Assembly (NCBI GenBank): GCA_004554205.1
Contig: SFNH01000057.1
Location: forward strand, 1-19,839
Source: Clostridium sp.
GTDB taxonomy: Bacteria; Bacillota; Clostridia; Lachnospirales; Lachnospiraceae
DNA: 19,839 nt
Direction: 5' to 3'
Every line of letters begins with the position of its first letter. Position 1 is the first letter of the stretch. The notes below the pieces were generated by a model, which ran no database searches, had not been told where the DNA came from, and worked only from the letters and a program-made list of their open reading frames with translations. Shown here in pieces: positions 14,117 to 19,839 of the stretch. The position numbers were made by a program, and so were the translations under genes.

Positions 14117-15553
14117 ATGAAGAAAACCAAGATTATCTGTACCATGGGGCCGAATACCAACGACAGGGAGGTAATGAAGGCCCTTGTGTTAAACGGTATG
14201 GACATCGCGCGCTTTAACTTCTCCCACGGGGATTACGAGGAGCAGAAGAGCCGCCTCGACCTGTTAAAGAGCGTCCGTGAGGAGCTCGGTCTGCCGATCG
14301 CGGCGCTCCTTGACACCAAGGGCCCGGAGATTCGCACAGGTCTTTTGAAGGACGAGAAGAAGGTGACACTAAAGGAGGGACAGACCTACACGCTGACAAC
14401 GCGCGAGATCGTGGGAGACGAGACGATCGGACATATCAATTACAGCGGATTAAACGAGGATGTGGCCGCGGGAAACCGCATTCTGATCGATGACGGGCTG
14501 ATCGAGCTTGAGGTCCGGGAGGTACGCGGCACGGATATTATCTGCAAGGTGATAAACGGCGGAGAGCTCGGAATGCGAAAGGGCGTCAATGTGCCGAACG
14601 TAAAGATTAAGCTTCCGGCGCTGACTGAGAAGGACAAGGCGGATATCCGCTTTGGCATCGAGCAGGGCTATGACTTTATCGCGGCCTCCTTTGTCCGCAC
14701 AGCGGACGCGATCCGTGAGATCCGGGAAATTCTTGACGAGGCCGGTTCTTCCATGCAGATTATCGCGAAGATCGAGAATGCGGAGGGGATTGAAAATCTC
14801 GACTCGATCATAGACGCGAGCGACGGAATCATGGTGGCCCGCGGCGATATGGGCGTGGAGATTCCGCCGGAGCAGGTGCCTCACATCCAGAAGACCATCA
14901 TCCGCAAGTGCAACATAGCGTGCAAGCCGGTCATCACGGCGACCCAGATGCTTGATTCCATGATCCGCAATCCGAGGCCGACCCGCGCGGAGGTGACGGA
15001 TGTCGCAAACGCGGTCTATGACGGAACAGACGCGGTGATGCTCTCCGGGGAGACCGCGATGGGCAAATATCCGGTGGAGGCGCTCAAGATGATGGCGCAG
15101 ATCTGTGAGGCGTCCGAGAAGTTCTTAGACTACGGCGCCTACCGCCAGAGGAAGGTCTCCGCGGAGAATGCGCGCAATATTTCCAACGCGGTCTGCTACT
15201 CCTCCGTGTCCACGGCACATGACCTGGACGCAAAGGCGATCGTTGCGCCGTCCATCAGCGGATTTACCACCCGCCTGCTCTCGAAGTGGAGACCGGGCGT
15301 GCAGATCATCGGTCTGTCGCCGAGCGCGAGCGCTGTGCGCCAGATGCAGATTTACTGGGGCGTGAAGCCATACCAGGCGAAGCGCGCGGAGTCCACAGAC
15401 GTGCTCATCGAGGCTTCCCTTGATTTCCTGAAGGAGAAGCGGATCATTGAGGAGGGGGACGTGGTTGTCGTGACCGCGGGCGTGGTGACGCGTGCCACCC
15501 GCCATGCGCCGGCGGCGAACACGAACATTATGAGAGTAATTGTAGTTGATTGA
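14117..15553 (+). CDS. pyk: Pyruvate kinase
   Basis: Catalyses the last step of glycolysis, phosphoenolpyruvate plus ADP to pyruvate plus ATP, in the cytosol. At 478 residues it is the standard form, without the extra C-terminal PEP-utilising domain seen in some Bacilli. Visible are KTKIICTMGPNTND (3-16), the substrate-site IARFNFSHG (30-38), DTKGPEIRTG (66-75) and the catalytic lysine segment IIAKIENAEG (K218). The metal site is in VARGDMGVEIP (240-250). TATQMLDSM (274-282) and DGTDAVMLSGETAMGKYP complete the active site. AAGGAGA (14103-14109) is the ribosome site, 7 bases before the ATG. It is the third gene behind the consensus promoter at 12237. A hairpin without a T-run follows the stop, so read-through to the next gene is possible. 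Confidence 0.98.
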   Translation: MKKTKIICTMGPNTNDREVMKALVLNGMDIARFNFSHGDYEEQKSRLDLLKSVREELGLPIAALLDTKGPEIRTGLLKDEKKVTLKEGQTYTLTTREIVGDETIGHINYSGLNEDVAAGNRILIDDGLIELEVREVRGTDIICKVINGGELGMRKGVNVPNVKIKLPALTEKDKADIRFGIEQGYDFIAASFVRTADAIREIREILDEAGSSMQIIAKIENAEGIENLDSIIDASDGIMVARGDMGVEIPPEQVPHIQKTIIRKCNIACKPVITATQMLDSMIRNPRPTRAEVTDVANAVYDGTDAVMLSGETAMGKYPVEALKMMAQICEASEKFLDYGAYRQRKVSAENARNISNAVCYSSVSTAHDLDAKAIVAPSISGFTTRLLSKWRPGVQIIGLSPSASAVRQMQIYWGVKPYQAKRAESTDVLIEASLDFLKEKRIIEEGDVVVVTAGVVTRATRHAPAANTNIMRVIVVD

Positions 15554-15555
15554 CT

Positions 15556-15601
15556 GTAACCGTTCAGCAGCCCCGTGGCTGCGAGGCTACTGAACAGTTA
15601 C
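15556..15601. repeat. Long imperfect hairpin after pyk sharing a core with the dispersed repeat
   Basis: The arm GTAACcGTTCAGcAGCC (15556-15572) pairs with GGCTaCTGAACaGTTAC (15585-15601), 15 of 17 positions. An alternative inner hairpin, GCAGCC-ccgt-GGCTGC (15567-15582), competes with it. The right arm read on the minus strand begins GTAACTGTTCAGT, the same 13 bases found in the 118-bp repeat. No T-run follows, so it is not a standard intrinsic terminator. It may be an attenuator, an mRNA 3'-end stabiliser or a further repeat relative. Confidence 0.75.
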
Positions 15602-15625
15602 GACTAACAGACAGGAGAAAAAATT

Positions 15626-16900
15626 ATGAAAAAGCTTCCATTTGTCACGAAAGCACAGCTTGATGAGATCGTAAAAACGTACCCGACTCCGTTCCATCTG
15701 TATGACGAGAAGGGTATCCGGGAGAATGCGCGAGCGCTGCGCGAGGCGTTTTCGTGGAATCAGGGATACAGGGAATACTTTGCAGTGAAGGCCACCCCGA
15801 ACCCGTACATTCTTCAGGTGTTAAAGGAGTGCGGCTGCGGTACCGACTGCTCGTCCGCGACGGAGTTAATGATGTCGGACGCGGTGGGCTTTCACGGACA
15901 CGAGATCATGTTTTCCTCCAACGACACGCCGCCGGAGGAATTTAAACTGGCGGATGAGCTCGGAGCCATCATCAACCTGGACGACATCACGCATATCGCG
16001 TGTGTGGAGCAGGTGCTCGGGCATATCCCGAAGACGATAAGCTGCCGCTACAATCCGGGCGGCGTGTTTAAGATGAGCAATGGCATCATGGATAATCCGG
16101 GCGACGCCAAGTACGGCATGACGACCGAACAGATGTTTGAATCATACCGTATCCTAAAGGAGAAGGGCGCGGAGGAATTCGGCATCCACGCGTTCCTTGC
16201 GAGCAATACCGTGACAAATGAGTATTATCCGATGTTGGCTAAGATTCTCTTTGAGCTTGCGGTGAAGCTTAAGGAGGAGACCGGGGCGCACATTAAGTTC
16301 ATCAACCTTTCCGGCGGGATCGGGATTGCCTACCGCCCGGATCAGACGCCGAATGACATCCGCGCGATCGGAGAGGGCGTCCGGAAGGTGTATGAGGAGA
16401 TTCTGGTGCCCGCGGGCATGGGGGATGTGGCAATCTATACGGAGCTTGGACGCTTCATGCTGGGGCCTTACGGATGTCTTGTGACGAGGGCGATCCACGA
16501 GAAGCACACCCACAAGGAGTACATCGGCGTAGATGCCTGCGCCGTGAACCTGATGCGCCCGGCGATGTACGGCGCGTATCATCACATCACAGTGGCAGGA
16601 AAGGAGAGCGCGCCCTGCGACCACAAGTATGATGTGGTCGGTTCGCTGTGTGAGAACAATGACAAGTTTGCCATCGACCGGATGCTTCCAAAGATCGACA
16701 TGGGGGATCTGCTGGTGATCCATGACACCGGAGCCCACGGCTTCGCCATGGGCTACAATTACAACGGCAAGTTAAGGTCTGCGGAGCTTCTCCTGAAAGA
16801 GGACGGGAGCGTTAAGATGATCCGCCGCGCGGAGACGCCGCAGGATTACTTCGCGACGCTTGATATCTGCCCGATGATGAAAAAATATGTAACAGTTTAG
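15626..16900 (+). CDS. PLP-dependent fold-III decarboxylase, diaminopimelate decarboxylase-like
   Basis: A 424-residue enzyme of the alanine-racemase/ornithine-decarboxylase fold. The best-known relative is LysA, which makes lysine from meso-diaminopimelate. The PLP lysine is K55 in YFAVKATPNPYI. Other visible features are GIHAF (H188), the phosphate-binding NLSGGIGIAY (227-236), ELGR (273-276) and HDTGAHGFAMGYNYNGKLRS (366-385), which matches the C-terminal DAPDC pattern. Two positions differ from textbook LysA: the usual CESGD is CENND (C342-D346), and the usual EPGR is ELGRFMLGPYG. The catalytic Cys and final Asp are kept. Substrate is therefore less certain than family: LysA in this lineage, or a related decarboxylase. 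AGGAGA (15613-15618) lies 7 bases before the ATG. The gene is 72 bp after pyk, with a hairpin between. Confidence 0.82.
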   Translation: MKKLPFVTKAQLDEIVKTYPTPFHLYDEKGIRENARALREAFSWNQGYREYFAVKATPNPYILQVLKECGCGTDCSSATELMMSDAVGFHGHEIMFSSNDTPPEEFKLADELGAIINLDDITHIACVEQVLGHIPKTISCRYNPGGVFKMSNGIMDNPGDAKYGMTTEQMFESYRILKEKGAEEFGIHAFLASNTVTNEYYPMLAKILFELAVKLKEETGAHIKFINLSGGIGIAYRPDQTPNDIRAIGEGVRKVYEEILVPAGMGDVAIYTELGRFMLGPYGCLVTRAIHEKHTHKEYIGVDACAVNLMRPAMYGAYHHITVAGKESAPCDHKYDVVGSLCENNDKFAIDRMLPKIDMGDLLVIHDTGAHGFAMGYNYNGKLRSAELLLKEDGSVKMIRRAETPQDYFATLDICPMMKKYVTV

Positions 16901-16936
16901 CTGCGCGGCTCACCTCGGTCGCGGGCGGCGTTTTCG

Positions 16937-16954
16937 TTTTTGTTCGGTCGCCGG
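16937..16954 (+). repeat. Extra partial head of the dispersed repeat, 30 bp before copy B
   Basis: TTTTTGTTCGGTCGCCGG matches CTTTTGTTCGGTCGACGG at 16967-16984 with two differences, offset by exactly 30 bp. It looks like a partial duplication of the repeat head or the remains of another copy. Confidence 0.7.
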
Positions 16955-16962
16955 CCACACTC

Positions 16963-17080
16963 TTCTCTTTTGTTCGGTCGACGGATGTAAAACTTTTGGT
17001 GTAACTGTTCAGTGCCTTCACAGTTACAGGCAAAAATCCATGAAAATTGCCTTCGGCAATGGGATTTTTGCCTACAACCG
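16963..17080 (+). repeat. 118-bp structured dispersed repeat, full copy B
   Basis: Same orientation as copy A at 12049-12166, with 5 differences all in the head. The first stem is TGTAACTGT/ACAGTTACA (17000-17008 and 17020-17028); the outermost pair of copy A is lost. The second stem is GGCAAAAATCC/GGATTTTTGCC (17029-17039 and 17062-17072), with ATTGCC-ttc-GGCAAT inside. The identity ends at CCTACAACCG (17071-17080). The sequence immediately after is arsA-like coding sequence. Confidence 0.92.
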
Positions 17081-17081
17081 A

Positions 17082-17279
17082 GTGGAAAAGGCGGATGATG
17101 AGATCGTCGTCATTGATACCGCCCCGACAGGGCATACCCTGCTTTTGCTGGAATCGACAGCAAGCTATGATAAAGAAATCCGGAGGACGAAGGGTGAAAC
17201 ACCCGAAGCTGTTAAAAAGCTTCTGCCGAGGTTAAAGAGCGCTGAGACGGGAGTGATCATCGTGACATTACCGGAAGCG
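17082..17279 (+). pseudogene. Fragment of an ArsA-type (arsenite-stimulated) ATPase gene
   Basis: About 66 codons closely resemble the internal part of ArsA/GET3-family ATPases. VVIDTAPTGHTLLLLEST is the family's switch/DTAP motif, followed by PEAVKKLLPRLKSAETG and VIIVTLPEA. Full ArsA proteins are several hundred residues and start with a P-loop; neither the P-loop nor the C-terminal part is present. The frame stays open back through the repeat to an ATG at 17040, but those first residues are repeat sequence. The frame ends at a stop at 17309. The fragment starts 1-2 bases after the end of repeat copy B, and no other ars gene lies nearby. I read it as a decayed remnant left by recombination or insertion at the repeat. 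Confidence 0.8.
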
Positions 17280-17299
17280 GGAGCCTTTTATGCTCCCGC
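17277..17299. other. Hairpin at the end of the symporter gene and the arsA fragment
   Basis: GCGGGAGC (17277-17284) and GCTCCCGC (17292-17299) form a perfect 8-bp stem with a 7-base loop. The loop contains the symporter stop codon. No T-run follows on either strand, so it is at best a weak or factor-assisted terminator or a 3'-end stabiliser. Confidence 0.5.
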
Positions 17300-18619
17300 T
17301 ATTGTCTGATACACGCTGATGAATCCTGTGATCGTCACAACTGCCACCATAACGGGAGTGATGTAACGGATCAGGAACAGCCATGCCTTCGCGAGCCTAA
17401 AGGAGATCCCGTTTGCCTCAATCTCGTCCAAAAGCAGCGACGGCTTCCATTTCCATCCCACATAATAGCACATGAAGATACCGCCAAAGGGCAGAAAAAT
17501 ATTGTCGGTCAGCATACATACAAAGTCAAAGATGCTGTAGTTCATGATCGAGATATCTGCCAGTGGCCCGAAGGAGAGGGAGCTTGGGATGCCGGCAAGG
17601 AAGATCACAAGGCTCAGCACGAGTACCGCTTTGTTGCGGCTCCAGTGCCAGGTTCCCATGACAAAGGAAACACAGACCTCTAGAAGCGCCACAGCGCTGG
17701 TCACGGCCGCAAAGAAGACCAGCAGGAAGAAGAGCGCGGCAAATACCGGGCCGCCTGCCATCGCCTCAAATACCTTCGGGAGTGTGGCAAAAATGAGCCC
17801 GGGGCCGGAGGCCGGTTCCAGTCCGCAGGAAAATACCGCCGGAAAGATGGCAATGCCCGCCAGCACGGCGATCGCGGAATCCAAAAGTGCGATGTGAAGG
17901 CAGCTTTTGGGGATATCGGCTCCTTTGTCCAGATAGCTTCCGTATGTGATCGTGATGCCCATGCAGAGACTTAAGGAATAAAATACCTGTCCGAGAGCCG
18001 CGCTGACGGAGCCGGCCGTGAAGTCCGAGAGACGCGGGCGGAAGATGAAGGAAAGCCCCTCCATGGCTCCCGGCATGGTTATCGACCGCACAATGATGAG
18101 CAGCAGGATGAGAAACAGGCACGGCATCATGAACTTGCTGGCCTTCTCGATGCCGTTTACTCCCAGGTAACAGATCAGGCCCGTCAGCAGCATGAACAGG
18201 AAAAACCAGGCAAGCGGCTCTACCGGTTGTGCGATAAACGCGCCGAAGTCCTGCGGCGCATGCCCGCTCGTCGTGTAGCTTACAAAATATTTGATGATCC
18301 ATCCTCCGATGATCGCGTAGTAGGAAAGGATCACGAAGGCGGCAAGCACGCCGAGATATCCGACGATCTTTGCGTGCGGATGCACCTCCTTATAGGCAAG
18401 TACCGGGTTGTGTCCGGTCTTTCGCCCGAGCGACATCTCCGTGATCATCACCGGGATGCCGAGGATGGCGACAAAGAACAGATAGACGATCAGGAACGGG
18501 AAGCCTCCGTTGCGTCCCATCAGATACGGGAATTTCCACAGGTTTCCCAACCCTATTGCGGCTCCTGCCGTGGCGAGTATGAATCCCATTTTGCTCGCCC
18601 ATTGATTGTTTGATCTCAT
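17288..18619 (-). CDS. Sodium-dependent transporter of the neurotransmitter:sodium symporter (SNF/LeuT) family
   Basis: A 443-residue, roughly 11-helix membrane protein that probably imports an amino acid or related amine with Na+. The first helix has AGAAIGLGNLWKFPYL (18-33), with the family's unwound substrate/sodium site GNLWKFP. Other features include GIPVMITEMSLGRKTGHNP, SLSLCMGITITYGSYL in the middle and FAAVTSAVALLEVCVSF, matching the sodium-site helix 8. The start is the ATG at 18619 because GGAGG (18629-18625) lies 5 bases upstream. An in-frame GTG at 18631 would add four residues but overlaps the ribosome site. It begins 40 bp after ychF on the same strand with no terminator between, so cotranscription is likely. 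Many bacterial members of this size are tyrosine or tryptophan transporters; the substrate here is unknown. Confidence 0.93.
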   Translation of the reverse strand: MRSNNQWASKMGFILATAGAAIGLGNLWKFPYLMGRNGGFPFLIVYLFFVAILGIPVMITEMSLGRKTGHNPVLAYKEVHPHAKIVGYLGVLAAFVILSYYAIIGGWIIKYFVSYTTSGHAPQDFGAFIAQPVEPLAWFFLFMLLTGLICYLGVNGIEKASKFMMPCLFLILLLIIVRSITMPGAMEGLSFIFRPRLSDFTAGSVSAALGQVFYSLSLCMGITITYGSYLDKGADIPKSCLHIALLDSAIAVLAGIAIFPAVFSCGLEPASGPGLIFATLPKVFEAMAGGPVFAALFFLLVFFAAVTSAVALLEVCVSFVMGTWHWSRNKAVLVLSLVIFLAGIPSSLSFGPLADISIMNYSIFDFVCMLTDNIFLPFGGIFMCYYVGWKWKPSLLLDEIEANGISFRLAKAWLFLIRYITPVMVAVVTITGFISVYQTIAGA

Positions 18620-18659
18620 AGTAACCTCCACGTTTTTTATCTCGTTAAATATGGTATTT

Positions 18660-19757
18660 TTATACGTTAAACCTGAACAGGATCACATCGCCGTCCTTCA
18701 CCACATAATCTTTCCCCTCGAGACCGACGAGTCCCTTTTCCTTTGCTTTGGCGTAGGTGCCGCAATCAAGAAGGTCCTGATAGTTGACTACCTCGGCGCG
18801 GATAAAGCCGCGCTCGAAATCCGAGTGAATCTTTCCCGCGGCCTGGGGCGCCCTGGTACCCAGCCTGATCGTCCAGGCGCGCGTCTCGTCCTCGCCGGAG
18901 GTCAGGAAGCTGATGAGCCCCAGCAGGCGGTAGCTTGCGGCGATGAGCTTGTCAAGACCGGACTCGGAGAGACCGAGAGCCTCCAGGTATTCCTGCTTTT
19001 CCTCATCGTCAAGCTCCGCGATCTCCTGCTCGATCTGCGCGCAGATCACGAACACCTCGGAATGATTTTCCTCTGCGAAGCTTCGCACCGCCGCGACGTG
19101 CGGGTTAGAGGCGCCGTCGTCCGATAAGTCGTCCTCGCCCACGTTTGCGGCAAAGATGACGGGCTTGCAGGTCAGGAGATTTAAGGAATTTACAAACGCC
19201 ATCACGTCCTCATCGTCATTTGCGTAGGTGCAGGCGAGCTTTCCGTCCTCAAGGATCGCCTTTAATTCTTTTAATACCGCAACCTCCTTTGCGAGAGATT
19301 TGTCGCTTAATGCGGATTTGGAGGTCTTTGCGATCCGGCGTTCCAGGATCTCGATGTCGGAGAAGATGAGCTCCAGGTTGATGGTCTCGATATCCCGCAG
19401 CGGATCCACGCTTCCCTCCACATGGATCACGTTTGGGTCTTCAAAGCAGCGCACCACATGAATGATGGCGTCAACCTCGCGAATGTTGGCGAGGAACTGG
19501 TTGCCCAGCCCCTCGCCCTTTGAAGCGCCCTTCACCAGCCCGGCGATATCTACAAATTCAATCGCGGCGGGGGTCACCTTCTTTGAGTGGTACAAATCCC
19601 CCAGAAGCTTAAGCCGCTTATCCGGCACCGCCACGACACCCACGTTGGGGTCGATGGTGCAGAACGGATAGTTGGCGGATTCCGCGCCGGCTTTCGTCAG
19701 CGAATTAAAAAGCGTGCTCTTACCCACGTTCGGCAGGCCCACGATACCTAATTTCAT
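18660..19757 (-). CDS. ychF: Redox-regulated ATPase YchF (Obg-family P-loop protein)
   Basis: A conserved Obg-related P-loop protein that prefers ATP, binds ribosomes and acts in stress and redox responses; 365 residues, the typical length. It has the G1 motif GLPNVGKST (7-15), G3 DIAG (70-73) within FVDIAGLVKGASKGEGLGNQ, and NVGE (205-208) in place of the GTPase NKxD. That replacement is the known basis of its ATP specificity. A helical segment (about 130-200) and a C-terminal TGS domain (about 285-365, TSGEDETRAWTI, AAGKIHSDFERGFIRAEVV) complete the family layout. AAAGGAG (19775-19769) lies 11 bases before the ATG. The promoter is probably near or beyond the right edge of the window. The symporter gene follows 40 bp downstream. 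Confidence 0.97.
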   Translation of the reverse strand: MKLGIVGLPNVGKSTLFNSLTKAGAESANYPFCTIDPNVGVVAVPDKRLKLLGDLYHSKKVTPAAIEFVDIAGLVKGASKGEGLGNQFLANIREVDAIIHVVRCFEDPNVIHVEGSVDPLRDIETINLELIFSDIEILERRIAKTSKSALSDKSLAKEVAVLKELKAILEDGKLACTYANDDEDVMAFVNSLNLLTCKPVIFAANVGEDDLSDDGASNPHVAAVRSFAEENHSEVFVICAQIEQEIAELDDEEKQEYLEALGLSESGLDKLIAASYRLLGLISFLTSGEDETRAWTIRLGTRAPQAAGKIHSDFERGFIRAEVVNYQDLLDCGTYAKAKEKGLVGLEGKDYVVKDGDVILFRFNV

Positions 19758-19810
19758 ATATTCTAAATCTCCTTTATTTTCAATGGTTTTTCGGGTTTTG
19801 GGGACACACT

Positions 19811-19832
19811 CCGCACCAATTCCGCACCAATT
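19811..19832. repeat. 11-bp tandem direct repeat upstream of ychF
   Basis: CCGCACCAATT occurs twice head to tail (19811-19821 and 19822-19832), about 55 bp upstream of the ychF start. It may be a regulator site or slippage; the window ends too soon to tell. Confidence 0.6.
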
Positions 19833-19839
19833 TTTCGCA

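Noticed and set aside
16901..16945. Possible intrinsic terminator after the decarboxylase gene
   Set aside because: There is a GC-rich stretch followed by TTTTCGTTTTTG, but I could not draw a continuous stem leading into the T-run.
18620..18631. Earlier GTG start for the symporter
   Set aside because: It overlaps the GGAGG that is correctly spaced for the ATG at 18619.

Overview
The window looks like a chromosomal segment from a fairly GC-rich Firmicute of class Clostridia, most likely a Lachnospiraceae-type gut anaerobe. The reasons are the ribosomal order rpoA-rplQ followed by ecfA1-ecfA2-ecfT-truA, a long-form L17, secreted proteins with YYF/GWQ cell-wall-binding repeats, a 1412-residue activase fusion of a kind found in strict anaerobes, strong AGGAGG-type ribosome sites and consensus sigma-A promoters. 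Species cannot be set from the sequence alone.

Layout. 1-1645: the end of the ribosomal superoperon (5'-truncated rpoA, then rplQ), interrupted by a 71-bp tandem repeat that starts inside the last codons of rpoA; a strong intrinsic terminator follows rplQ. 1646-4247: an insertion relative to the common order, holding two secreted cell-wall-binding-repeat proteins, the first with a clear promoter. 4248-7666: ecfA1-ecfA2-ecfT-truA with its own promoter and tight spacing, encoding the energizing module of a shared-type ECF vitamin/metal importer plus tRNA pseudouridine synthase I. 7682-11920 (minus): a giant protein of the 2-hydroxyacyl-CoA dehydratase activase family, convergent with truA. 12301-15553: corA, a rhomboid-like membrane protein with a zinc-ribbon-like tail, and pyk, spaced 12-13 bp apart behind a perfect TTGACA-17-TATAAT promoter. 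15626-16900: a fold-III PLP decarboxylase related to diaminopimelate decarboxylase. 16901-17287: a dispersed repeat fused to a fragment of an ArsA-type ATPase gene. 17288-19757 (minus): a sodium:neurotransmitter-symporter-family transporter downstream of ychF.

Most genes are housekeeping. The accessory signal lies between them. A 118-bp structured repeat occurs twice (12049-12166 and 16963-17080; I count 113/118 identical, with the last 80 bases identical). Its head alone recurs in opposite orientation after rplQ (1789-1823) and again just before the second copy. A core of the repeat also appears in a hairpin after pyk. One full copy directly abuts the arsA remnant, which suggests a rearrangement at the repeat. 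I see no tRNA, rRNA, CRISPR array, intact insertion sequence, or obvious defence or biosynthetic system. The strongest candidates for something undescribed are the repeat family, the surface-protein pair within the ribosomal/ECF locus, and the orphan activase fusion.
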